A stretch of 64,000 nt of DNA from UBA3766 sp045628965 (GTDB taxonomy: Bacteria > Bacillota > Clostridia > Lachnospirales > Lachnospiraceae), in NCBI GenBank assembly GCA_045628965.1, contig JAZQQI010000063.1, forward strand, positions 1 through 64,000, given 5' to 3'. Each line of letters starts with the position of its first letter. Within the stretch, counting starts at the first letter, position 1. Made by a program: the position numbers and the translations under genes. The notes beneath the pieces were generated by a model. It saw nothing but the letters and a program-made list of their open reading frames with translations. It did no database searches and was not told the DNA's origin. Of the stretch, positions 8,689 through 17,376 are shown piece after piece.

Positions 8689-9774
8689 TTATTTTGCCTG
8701 AATATAACCCTGTGCTTTAAGAAGTTCTGCGCAAAGAACTGCACCGCCGGCTGCACCTCTTACAGTATTGTGAGAAAGACCTACAAACTTCCAATCATAG
8801 ATTGAATCCTCGCGAATACGTCCGACTGAAATGCCCATTCCTCTTTCGTAATCAACATCAAGTGTTACCTGAGGTCTGTTGTCTTCTTCAAGATACTGAA
8901 TAAACTGCTTGGGAGCAGAAGGAAGATTAAGTTCCTGAGGAAGTCCCTTAAATTCAACTAATTTCTGAATAAGCTGTTCTTTTGTGGGTTTCTTTTTGAA
9001 CTTAACAAAAGCTGCGGCTGTATGTCCGTTGAGAACGGGAACTCTGATGCACTGGCTTGTAATCTTAATGTCATCTGCAGGCTTAATTACGCCGTCTTCA
9101 ACTTTACCCCATATTCTCAAAGGCTCTTTTTCAGACTTCTCTTCTTCTCCTCCGATGTATGGAATAATATTACCTTCCATTTCGGGCCAATCCTTAAATG
9201 TCTTTCCTGCACCGGAAATTGCCTGATATGTCGTTACGATTACTTCATAAGGCTCAAATTCTTTCCAAGCTGTAAGAACGGGTGCGTATGACTGGATTGA
9301 GCAGTTGGGTTTAACTGCGATAAATCCTCTCTTTGTTCCGAGTCTCTTCTTCTGATCGTCGATGACTTTCATATGTTCGGGATTGATTTCGGGAACAACC
9401 ATAGGAACATCGGGTGTCCATCTGTGAGCTGAGTTATTTGAAACAACAGGTGTTTCAGCCTTAGCATAAGCTTCCTCAATAGCTCTGATTTCATCTTTTG
9501 TCATATCTACAGCCGAGAAGCAGAAATCAACCTGAGCTGAAATTGTCTCAACTTCATTAACATCATAAACAATCATATCTTTAACAGCTTCGGGCATAGG
9601 AGTTGTCATTTTCCATCTGTCGCCGACAGCATCTTCATATCTTTTGCCCTTTGAACGGGGAGATGCCGCAATCAAAACAACTTCAAACCAGGGATGATTT
9701 TCAAGAAGAGAAATAAATCTCTGTCCTACCATTCCTGTGCCGCCTAAAATACCAACACGTAATTTGTCACTCAT
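8689..9774 (-). CDS. asd: aspartate-semialdehyde dehydrogenase
   Basis: 361 residues. It reduces aspartyl phosphate to aspartate semialdehyde with NADPH, the branch-point precursor of lysine, threonine, methionine and diaminopimelate. The nucleotide loop GGTGMVGQ is at residues 11-18, and the catalytic Cys158 is in KPNCSIQ. The sequence type (long, archaeal/fungal-like, with GAAGGAVLCAELL at the end) is common in Clostridia. The ATG at 9774 has GGAGG 8 bases upstream; the TTG five codons earlier overlaps that ribosome site. It lies 17 bases after argH, so cotranscription is likely. Confidence 0.93.
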   Translation of the reverse strand: MSDKLRVGILGGTGMVGQRFISLLENHPWFEVVLIAASPRSKGKRYEDAVGDRWKMTTPMPEAVKDMIVYDVNEVETISAQVDFCFSAVDMTKDEIRAIEEAYAKAETPVVSNNSAHRWTPDVPMVVPEINPEHMKVIDDQKKRLGTKRGFIAVKPNCSIQSYAPVLTAWKEFEPYEVIVTTYQAISGAGKTFKDWPEMEGNIIPYIGGEEEKSEKEPLRIWGKVEDGVIKPADDIKITSQCIRVPVLNGHTAAAFVKFKKKPTKEQLIQKLVEFKGLPQELNLPSAPKQFIQYLEEDNRPQVTLDVDYERGMGISVGRIREDSIYDWKFVGLSHNTVRGAAGGAVLCAELLKAQGYIQAK

Positions 9775-9791
9775 ATATTTGTCCTCCAAAA

Positions 9792-11156
9792 TTAAATTAC
9801 AGATTTATAAAAATTTATTGCATCGAGTATTGCACCCGGAGCGCCTTTTGTCAACCTTTTTTCAACACAGGTTTTAAGAGAAATTGCATCGTAAACGTCT
9901 TCATCGAACTTATCGCATATTTCTTTGAGTTCCGAAATGCTTAAATCTTCAATAGCACAGTCTTTTTCGATGCATTTTAAAACAAGCTGTCCTATAATGC
10001 CGTGCGCATCCCTGAACGGAACACCTTTAACAACAAGATAATCAGCAGCATCGGTTGCATTTGTAAAACCTTTCATTGCGCTTTTGGCCATGATTTCTTT
10101 ATTAAACGTAATAGAATCAAGCATTCCGGCAAAAAGATTCAAACAATCTTTTACGGTATCGAATGCGTCAAAAGCAACTTCTTTATCTTCCTGCATATCT
10201 TTGTTGTATGCAAGAGGAATTCCCTTCATCGTTGTAAGAATTGATATCAACGCGCCATAGACACGACCTGTCTTTCCTCTTACAAGTTCTGCAATATCGG
10301 GATTCTTCTTTTGAGGCATAATGGATGAACCTGTTGAAAAAGCATCATCCATCTCAACGAACTTATATTCATTGGAATTAAAAATTATCATCTCTTCCGA
10401 GAATCTTGACAAATGCATCATAATAGTTGAGCACGCGGATAAAAGTTCAATAAGATAATCTCTGTCCGAAACGGAATCCATGCTGTTTCTTGTTGCACCG
10501 TCAAAAGAAAGAAGCGATGCCACGTATTCTCTGTCGAGAGGATATGTTGTTCCTGCAAGCGCTCCCGCACCCAAAGGAGAAAGATTCATTCTCTTTCTTA
10601 TATCCGAAAGTCTGTCTCTGTCTCTTAAGAACATCTCGGTATATGCGCCGAGGTAATGGGCAAGATTAGTAGGCTGAGCCTTCTGAAGGTGAGTAAATGA
10701 AGGCATATACGTGTCAACATTCTCTTCCATAAGTCTCAAAAGAACCTTCAAAAGATTCGTAATAAGATTTGAAATCTCATCTATCTCGGCTCTTGTATAC
10801 AGTTTCATATCCAAAGCAACCTGGTCGTTACGGCTTCTTCCGGTATGAAGTTTCTTTCCTGCATCTCCTATTCTGTCGATAAGATTAGACTCCACAAAAC
10901 TATGAATATCCTCGCACTTAGGATCGAAATCAAGATTTCCGTTTTCTATATCGGAAAGAATGCCATTCAAGCCATCAATTATAGAATTCATTTCAGCTTC
11001 AGAAATAATACTCTGTTTTCCGAGCATAGTAGCATGAGCAATCGACCCTTTTATATCAACCTCATAAAGTCTCTTATCAAAAGATAACGATTCATTAAAA
11101 GCAAAAACAGAATCATCTGTCTGTTTTGTAAATCTGCCTCCCCAAAGTTGAGCCAT
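9792..11156 (-). CDS. argH: argininosuccinate lyase
   Basis: 454 residues. It cleaves argininosuccinate to arginine and fumarate, the last step of arginine synthesis. The fumarase/aspartase superfamily signature GSSIMPQKKNPD is present, as are the N-terminal LWGGRF typical of ArgH and SRNDQVALD. The start at 11156 is used because AGAGGTGA precedes it; an upstream in-frame start would add seven unconserved residues. argG is not in the window. Followed by asd and preceded by tRNA-Thr. Confidence 0.95.
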   Translation of the reverse strand: MAQLWGGRFTKQTDDSVFAFNESLSFDKRLYEVDIKGSIAHATMLGKQSIISEAEMNSIIDGLNGILSDIENGNLDFDPKCEDIHSFVESNLIDRIGDAGKKLHTGRSRNDQVALDMKLYTRAEIDEISNLITNLLKVLLRLMEENVDTYMPSFTHLQKAQPTNLAHYLGAYTEMFLRDRDRLSDIRKRMNLSPLGAGALAGTTYPLDREYVASLLSFDGATRNSMDSVSDRDYLIELLSACSTIMMHLSRFSEEMIIFNSNEYKFVEMDDAFSTGSSIMPQKKNPDIAELVRGKTGRVYGALISILTTMKGIPLAYNKDMQEDKEVAFDAFDTVKDCLNLFAGMLDSITFNKEIMAKSAMKGFTNATDAADYLVVKGVPFRDAHGIIGQLVLKCIEKDCAIEDLSISELKEICDKFDEDVYDAISLKTCVEKRLTKGAPGAILDAINFYKSVI

Positions 11157-11185
11157 ACAATCACCTCTTAAAAACATCCATATTC

Positions 11186-11221
11186 AGAAAAATGGAAACA
11201 TACTAATGCTCCCATTTTCCC
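11186..11221 (-). terminator. weak hairpin between tRNA-Thr and argH
   Basis: GGGAAAATGG pairs with CCATTTTTC on the minus strand around a 16-base loop; the 3' arm contains T5. It may terminate the tRNA transcript partially, letting some transcription run into argH. Confidence 0.4.
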
Positions 11222-11238
11222 AAAACATTATATTGCAA

Positions 11239-11311
11239 AGCTGGAAATCAGATTCGAACTGACGACCCCTTCATTACGAGTGAAGTGCTCTACCGGCTGA
11301 GCTATTCCAGC
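11239..11311 (-). tRNA. tRNA-Thr (anticodon CGU)
   Basis: Full cloverleaf: acceptor GCTGGAA/TTCCAGC, D stem GCTC/GAGC, anticodon stem CTTCA/TGAAG with loop CTCGTAA (anticodon CGT in DNA, reads ACG), T stem GTCAG/CTGAT with TTCGAAT loop. Discriminator is T; the CCA end is not encoded. It is preceded by a near-consensus promoter. Confidence 0.96.
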
Positions 11312-11332
11312 AAGGTCATAAAACATTTACTA

Positions 11333-11361
11333 ATTATAACCACACTTATCTGTTAAATCAA
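11333..11361 (-). promoter_or_regulatory. sigma-A promoter of tRNA-Thr
   Basis: TTGATT, 17-base spacer and TATAAT on the minus strand; the -10 box ends 21 bases before the first tRNA base. Confidence 0.75.
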
Positions 11362-11379
11362 GACTTAATACAAATTTTT

Positions 11380-12213
11380 TTAGGATTCGTGAACAACGAC
11401 CTGAGGGAACGGAATCTCTATATTATTCATATCAAATGAGATTTTTACATTTTCCAAAACTCTGCATTTAGTATTTCTGTAATCTTTGTTATTAACGTAA
11501 AACCTTGCATTAAGTTTGATTGAACTTGCCTCCCATGACTCCATTACTATTTCAATGGGCTTTTCGCTCAAAACAGAAGCATCATTCTTAATTACATCAA
11601 GAATAAGTTTTTTGGCAAGCACAATATCCGTATCGTAAGAAACATCAAAAAACAATTCAACCATTCTAAGAGGCGTATGCGTAACATTTACTATTGAAGC
11701 ATTTGCCAATATTCCGTTTGGAAGTATTACCGTTTTGCAATCAACAGTCAAAAGTTTAGTATAAATAAGGCCGATTTCAAGTACTTTACCTTCATTCATA
11801 TTTGTATCTTCAATAATATAATCACCTATTTTAAAAGGTTTAAGAAGAAGAATCAAAACTCCGCCGGCAATATTTGCCAAAGAACCTTGAATCGCAAGAC
11901 CGATGGTTACCCCCAAAGAACCGAGAAGAGCAACAATACTGGCTGCATCAACGCCAAGTCCCTGTGCTATAAAAAATGCAAAAACAATGTAAATCACGGC
12001 CGAACTTAACGATATAAGAAAATTGGAAACATCGTCATCTACTTTGAATTTTTTTAACGTTTTACTTAAGAATTTTTTGAAAATTTTGACGATTTGAATC
12101 ATCAAAATCAAAATTATCGTAGCAAAAAGAACTCTCCAAAGAAGCGAGACGGCTTTGGAAGACATTTCGTTATTTATGAAAAAATTAAAAAAATACTTTA
12201 CTTTATCTATCAT
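11380..12213 (-). CDS. mscS: MscS-family mechanosensitive ion channel
   Basis: 277 residues, close to E. coli MscS in length. Predicted membrane helices are at about 20-42, 58-82 and 88-112. The third helix contains the Gly/Ala-rich pore segment (ALLGSLGVTIGLAIQGSLANIAGGVLIL) and is followed by the beta domain motif PFKIGDYI. The cytoplasmic cage domain follows to the C terminus. The channel opens on membrane tension to release solutes after osmotic downshock. Its ATG overlaps the end of the upstream GlgB-like gene by 11 bases, so the two are translationally coupled. Confidence 0.9.
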   Translation of the reverse strand: MIDKVKYFFNFFINNEMSSKAVSLLWRVLFATIILILMIQIVKIFKKFLSKTLKKFKVDDDVSNFLISLSSAVIYIVFAFFIAQGLGVDAASIVALLGSLGVTIGLAIQGSLANIAGGVLILLLKPFKIGDYIIEDTNMNEGKVLEIGLIYTKLLTVDCKTVILPNGILANASIVNVTHTPLRMVELFFDVSYDTDIVLAKKLILDVIKNDASVLSEKPIEIVMESWEASSIKLNARFYVNNKDYRNTKCRVLENVKISFDMNNIEIPFPQVVVHES

Positions 12214-14464
12214 AAGGTTTTAACAAAAGCTCCAATTCTTTTATTTCTTTTTTTGCATTTTCTTTTAATGATGCAATATCCTCGTCAAGTTTGAGAATTA
12301 TTTTATTTTTTTCTTTTTCGACAAATTCTATCATTTGTTTTTTCTTCTTTTGATATCTGTCTTCAAGTTCTTTCTCCGTGAAAGGTCTGTATGTGAATGC
12401 AATCACTGAAAAAGCCGGTATTTTCAAGGTAATTGTACCAAAAACTTCTTCATCGTCTTTTGTTTCGCAAGCCTTTGAATTCACGATTCCTCTTCCGCCG
12501 TAAGTTTTTTTGTCTGAATTAAAACATTCTTTATATACGCCCTTTCGACTAACTTTTATATCATACTTTTCATAAGAATTGTCTGAAAAATTAAAAACAA
12601 GAAGATATTTTTCGTCTTCATCGAAAATTTCACGCGTAAACACCTGATTTTCAATGCATTTATAGCCAAATACAGCAGTTTTATTCGAATATTTCATAAA
12701 AAGGGTGTTACTAACGCATATTTTTCTAAGATTTGAAATAAAGTTTGCATAATTTTTGCAAGAATCCGTACTCAAATTCGAAGGATTATCGATTTCTTCC
12801 GACGACAATTGAGCATTATTGAGAAGATGCTTGTAAAAGACAGCCAATTTCAAATTTGAAAGCATATCTTTTTCATCATAACCCGAAAAATTGTCAATAA
12901 TTCGCAAAAATCTTTCCTTATCCGAATTTGAAAAAGGCAAAATGAATTTCTCATTGTCACGTCCGCGTTCCGTAAAAAGAAGAAACGAATCCAAACGCTC
13001 TTTTCTTGAATAAACATCGAGCGAAAAGAATTCAAGAATCTCTCCGCCTGCACCGTTATTGAAACAATAGTCAAAGCCGAGCGAATTCTTATCTTTTCCG
13101 GTAACATTTTCAAAAAAGGCATTAATTCCTGCAACCGTAAGCGTACCTTTGAAATTATCATGAATATACTTGTTTATGTCTTTTAACAACGATACATTTA
13201 CGGAATTCACAGAAGAATCCCAACTTTCAGTAATATATTCTCCGGGTGTCTTGTTGTAATCATGATAAAGCATTACTCCGAGATTAGGCAAAACTACACC
13301 GTCAATCGGCAAAACGTTCATCCAATAATTAATCGATGAAATAACGTACGAGCGAGAAATTCCTTTGTTGTAATCAAGAAGCAAAGCATCATAAAAGCGA
13401 TGATAATTCAATCTATAATCTTCATTTTCAAAAAGGAAAGATGAATCAAATTGAGAAAGACCTCCTTCATATCTCGAAAAATACGATATCGGGTGTTCCA
13501 ACAAAACTATTATTTGCTTCTTTTTTAATTCTTCAAAAACAAAAATTGTCTCATCATAAAAATCAGTGTTCATATCCGCCGAAAACAAATTCAGCAAATT
13601 GTATCTTCCGCTAATTTCATAAAGAAACGATGTGAAAGAAACCGTATTATAAGAAAACCTATTTATGTTATCTTCAATGATTCTCAAAGCTTCTTTGCCG
13701 CTTCCGTATTTTTTTATGAGTTCAAAAAGATTAACTTCCAAAATCTGCAAATCTTTTATATTTGCTTTTCTCTTATATTCGTTTTGCAAAGAAATGTCAA
13801 AAGTCAGTGAATTATTGTTTCTGATACCGAATGAAAACGGATCATTTTTATAAACCTTATTGTTTTTTGAACGAATAACATACTTATATTCTGTATTATC
13901 TTCAAGATTTGGCACAAAAAGCCAAAATATGTCAGAGTTTTTTCTATCTCTCTGCATAAGATTTGAAGATTCGTTCCATTCATTAAAATCGCCGACCAAA
14001 GAAACCGATAACGCCGAAGGAGCATAAAGAACAAATTCATATCCGGAAACTGTATTGACCGTTTTTTTATGACATCCCAATACTTCGTATGCCTTATCCG
14101 ATTTGCCTTTAAGTATCATTTTTATCGCATCGTAATCCAAAGAAACTTCAAAAGAATAAGAATCGAAAATTTTACTTATGCATACTTTTTCTTTCTTCAC
14201 ATTAAAGCTGTAAGAATCGTATTCCAAATCAAAAAACGCGGCAAAAAATCCCGAATCATCGACTTTTTCGAGTTTAATTACAGTTTTATCATTATTAAGA
14301 ACAAATACCGCTTCAACCTCGTCGGCATTCGGATAGAATGCCTGAACGAGTTTGCTTTTGCCCTTTTTGTGAATTCCCAGTATTGAAAAAGGATTGTCGG
14401 TATCGGCATAAGAAACGGCCTCAACCTCTTCCCAGTTCATCATATTATAATGTTTTCGATCCAT
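12203..14464 (-). CDS. GlgB-like protein lacking the GH13 catalytic residues (pseudoenzyme)
   Basis: 753 residues with the domain order of 1,4-alpha-glucan branching enzyme: N1 module (NPFSILGIH, about 24-32), CBM48-type N2 module (YEVLGCHKK … LVGDFNEWN, 126-164), barrel region (about 240-560) and C-terminal beta domain. All four GH13 motifs are degraded. The nucleophile position in region II is Pro393 (VVLPNLGVMLY replaces RVDAVASMLY). Region III is VAGINA, without the Glu. Region IV is LPFSNSD instead of LPLSHDE, and region I has lost its His. A coiled coil follows from about residue 695. It cannot be an active branching enzyme by this reading; glucan binding or a regulatory role is inference. 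It overlaps mscS by 11 bases. Confidence 0.8.
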   Translation of the reverse strand: MDRKHYNMMNWEEVEAVSYADTDNPFSILGIHKKGKSKLVQAFYPNADEVEAVFVLNNDKTVIKLEKVDDSGFFAAFFDLEYDSYSFNVKKEKVCISKIFDSYSFEVSLDYDAIKMILKGKSDKAYEVLGCHKKTVNTVSGYEFVLYAPSALSVSLVGDFNEWNESSNLMQRDRKNSDIFWLFVPNLEDNTEYKYVIRSKNNKVYKNDPFSFGIRNNNSLTFDISLQNEYKRKANIKDLQILEVNLFELIKKYGSGKEALRIIEDNINRFSYNTVSFTSFLYEISGRYNLLNLFSADMNTDFYDETIFVFEELKKKQIIVLLEHPISYFSRYEGGLSQFDSSFLFENEDYRLNYHRFYDALLLDYNKGISRSYVISSINYWMNVLPIDGVVLPNLGVMLYHDYNKTPGEYITESWDSSVNSVNVSLLKDINKYIHDNFKGTLTVAGINAFFENVTGKDKNSLGFDYCFNNGAGGEILEFFSLDVYSRKERLDSFLLFTERGRDNEKFILPFSNSDKERFLRIIDNFSGYDEKDMLSNLKLAVFYKHLLNNAQLSSEEIDNPSNLSTDSCKNYANFISNLRKICVSNTLFMKYSNKTAVFGYKCIENQVFTREIFDEDEKYLLVFNFSDNSYEKYDIKVSRKGVYKECFNSDKKTYGGRGIVNSKACETKDDEEVFGTITLKIPAFSVIAFTYRPFTEKELEDRYQKKKKQMIEFVEKEKNKIILKLDEDIASLKENAKKEIKELELLLKPYDR

Positions 14465-14490
14465 TTATATTCCCCAAATTCTAAGACTTA

Positions 14491-15729
14491 TTATTTAATG
14501 CTATGAATAAACATTCCGCTTCTCAACTTCGGCTCAAACCAAGTGCTCTTGGGAGGCATAAGAAGTTTTGCGTCTGCAACGTTGAAAAGTTCCTGAATCG
14601 ATGTGGGATACATCGCAAATGCCAAAACGCAATCATTTTCACAACGTCTTTCAAGTTCCTTAAGTCCTCTGATACCGCCGACAAAATCAATTCTCTTGTC
14701 TGTCTTGGGATCTTCGATGCCAAGGTAAGGATTAAGAATCTCATTCTGGAGAATCGAAACGTCAAGTCCTTTTATGGGATCTTCGGAAGTAAATTCTTTC
14801 TTAACCTTAAGAAGAGTCCACTTCTTTCCGAGATACATGGAAACCTCACCCTTATTTGCAGGCTTAATGGGATTTACGTCAGTCTTAATCGTATCGAAAA
14901 CAGTGTTAATCTTCGAAACGAATTCGTCTTCAGACATACCGTTTAAGTCTTTGAGAACTCTGTTATAGTCCATAATCATAAGCTGATCGTCAGGGAACAA
15001 TACGGAAAGGAAGTAATTAAACTCTTCATTTCCTGTATATGAAGGATTCTCTTCTCTCTTTTTCATTCCAACCTTGCAAGCGGATGCACATCTGTGATGT
15101 CCGTCGGCAATATAAATCGAATCCATCTTGTCAAAAGCTTCGCCGATAGCATTAATATCCGAAGCATCCGAAATAATCCAAGCTTTATGTGCAATTCCGT
15201 CTTCTGCGACGAAATCATAAAGAGCATCTTCTTTTCTTACCTTGTCTACGATTCCGTTAATTACATCATTTGAACGGTATGCGAGGAAAATAGGTCCCGT
15301 TTGAGCTTCGCACGTCTCAACGTGGCGAATACGGTCTACTTCCTTATCCGCTCTTGTATTCTCATGTTTCTTAATTATATTATTGATGTAGTCATCGATA
15401 CTAGCGCAAGCTACAATACCGATTTGACTTCTTCCGTCCATAATAAGCTCATAAATATAGTAAACAGGCGTTTCATCCGATACGAAATCACCTTTTTCGA
15501 TTCTGTCCCAAAGCATATCGTGAGCTTTTTTGTATACTCTGTCATCGTAAGTATCGACATCATCGGGGAAAGAAGTCTCGGCTCTGTCGATTGCAAGGAA
15601 AGAATCGGGATTTTTCATAACTACTTCTTTTGCTTCCGCACGATTATAAACATCGTAAGGAAGTGCTGCGATTTTTGAAACCATATCCTTATTGGGTCTG
15701 ATTCCTTTGAAAGGTAAAATTTTGGCCAT
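14491..15729 (-). CDS. DUF1015 family protein
   Basis: 412 residues, full length for the family. It begins with the typical FKGIRPNKDMVSKIAALPYDVYN and carries the conserved IADGHHRCAS near residue 205-215, likely a metal or nucleotide site. Some DUF1015-related proteins have been linked to serine kinase or serine metabolism, but no serine genes are adjacent here, so the substrate is left open. It is cytoplasmic by composition. Its start lies 9 bases after the stop of the upstream membrane protein gene, and its stop lies 26 bases before the start of the GlgB-like gene, so all may be one operon. Confidence 0.85.
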   Translation of the reverse strand: MAKILPFKGIRPNKDMVSKIAALPYDVYNRAEAKEVVMKNPDSFLAIDRAETSFPDDVDTYDDRVYKKAHDMLWDRIEKGDFVSDETPVYYIYELIMDGRSQIGIVACASIDDYINNIIKKHENTRADKEVDRIRHVETCEAQTGPIFLAYRSNDVINGIVDKVRKEDALYDFVAEDGIAHKAWIISDASDINAIGEAFDKMDSIYIADGHHRCASACKVGMKKREENPSYTGNEEFNYFLSVLFPDDQLMIMDYNRVLKDLNGMSEDEFVSKINTVFDTIKTDVNPIKPANKGEVSMYLGKKWTLLKVKKEFTSEDPIKGLDVSILQNEILNPYLGIEDPKTDKRIDFVGGIRGLKELERRCENDCVLAFAMYPTSIQELFNVADAKLLMPPKSTWFEPKLRSGMFIHSIK

Positions 15730-15738
15730 AATGCCCTC

Positions 15739-17220
15739 CTATATTATTTCTTTTTCTTTATTGAAAAGGTTTTTAAACCAATTAACAACCGCTTCCTGTT
15801 TAGCCTTTTGTTTTTCTTTTCTTATCTCTCTTTTTTCTCTTCTTGCTTCTTTTTTAGATGATTTTTCGGCTTGTTTCATGGCATTATAGTTTTCAATTCC
15901 GAGAATGCCGACTATCTCATCAAATCTTTCGCAATACTCATTAGAAATAACAAGTCGAACATCTTTGCTTCTTGTTCTTTGAGAATTCATTGCCGAATAT
16001 ATTTCTATAAAACGAAAATCCTTTTTCATAAAAACAGGTTTTTCTTCTTTGTTAACCAAAATCAAGTTGTTGTATTTTTTCGAAAATACATTTTTTCTCA
16101 TATATACCGAAAACTCAGAGCCATCGGAAACAATCCATGCCTTCGAAAAAAACTTCATTTTAAAGTGTTCGGTTTCTTTGGATTTGAGAGAATACGCCGG
16201 AATGGAAAGCCTAATCTCTTTTCCCTGTTGAACATATGCATTCTTTATTTTTTTCGGAAGTTTTCTTGAAACAATGGGAAATTCCGAATTATATCCACGG
16301 ATATAAGCAAAAAACGGTTTGATGTGAATTTTTCTGACATATTCTTCAACCGTAACGCATAATCTGAACAAAAGACAACTAATGATAAAAACAAGAATAT
16401 TGATAACGGCACCGACCCAAGGGAACAAAACATTAATCGAAAGCAAAACTACGACAAACGCACTTTGTAAAAATTCAAACACAAATCCCGAACCCGGCAC
16501 AAAAGAAAAACATGCCTGAAGAGCATCTATTCCGAACATAACTGTTTTGACTATCAAAAACACAAAAACGGAACCAATAGCCATAACGGCAGAAAATACA
16601 GCTGAAACAGCACCCAAAACAATATTCGAATTAGGACTGGGAATCGTCGTCGCAGCATAAACGGTGTTCGTCATAAAAACATCCGTAATGCCCACAACAT
16701 TAATAACGCCAAGCACCAGAATAAATGCAAGACCCAAGAATTTTTCAAGTTCACCGAGCGTACAAAGTCCCAGAACCTTGGTTGCTTCATTAGATTTCAT
16801 CAGTTTACTTGCAACAAAGAAAACAAACACAACAATCAAAACAATAGGATTTCCCGCAGGAGTGGAAGTAATATCCATCGGAGAACCTACCATTTTATTG
16901 ATATTTTCAACAGCTCCGAGAAACAAAAGTGCAGTGAAAGGTTCACATGATACTCCAACCACCGATGAATACGAACCGGCAAGTTTGGTTATAACGGGTT
17001 TGGTGAAAATATCCGACAACGATAAAAGCGTATCGCCCTCGGAAAGTAACTCTCCGGCATTTACTGCAGTATCGACAGCCGAAGCTTTTGCTTTAAAATA
17101 TTCTTTTGGTGTGCAATACGGAGAAGCAAGTACCGCAAGCAAAACACAAACAAAAACATAAACAAGAATAAGTTTCTTATGTTTGTTATATTCATAATGA
17201 AGAATATCTGTAAGCATCAT
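15739..17220 (-). CDS. polytopic membrane protein of unknown function
   Basis: 493 residues. Hydrophobic segments lie near 17-35, 125-140, 160-185, 205-235 and 255-300, followed by a soluble domain from about 305 that ends in a very basic Lys/Arg/Glu-rich coiled tail (about 455-493). The first residues (YNKHKKLILVYVF) suggest an N-in topology, with residues 36-120 outside. I do not recognise the family. It is the first gene of the minus-strand group that continues with DUF1015, GlgB-like and mscS. ATG codons at 17220 and 17217 are both possible; the second has better spacing to AGAGGTG. Confidence 0.65.
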   Translation of the reverse strand: MMLTDILHYEYNKHKKLILVYVFVCVLLAVLASPYCTPKEYFKAKASAVDTAVNAGELLSEGDTLLSLSDIFTKPVITKLAGSYSSVVGVSCEPFTALLFLGAVENINKMVGSPMDITSTPAGNPIVLIVVFVFFVASKLMKSNEATKVLGLCTLGELEKFLGLAFILVLGVINVVGITDVFMTNTVYAATTIPSPNSNIVLGAVSAVFSAVMAIGSVFVFLIVKTVMFGIDALQACFSFVPGSGFVFEFLQSAFVVVLLSINVLFPWVGAVINILVFIISCLLFRLCVTVEEYVRKIHIKPFFAYIRGYNSEFPIVSRKLPKKIKNAYVQQGKEIRLSIPAYSLKSKETEHFKMKFFSKAWIVSDGSEFSVYMRKNVFSKKYNNLILVNKEEKPVFMKKDFRFIEIYSAMNSQRTRSKDVRLVISNEYCERFDEIVGILGIENYNAMKQAEKSSKKEARREKREIRKEKQKAKQEAVVNWFKNLFNKEKEII

Positions 17221-17376
17221 TTCACCTCTTAATTTTCACCTTAAAAATAATAACACAATAAGTCTTCAAATTCTATAAATATTATTTTTTATTTGATAAA
17301 AGGGAACTTTATTGATATTATGTCTTTGGTTGAAAATCCTTAATTACAATATTTTTTAAATATTTAAAGGTGAAAT

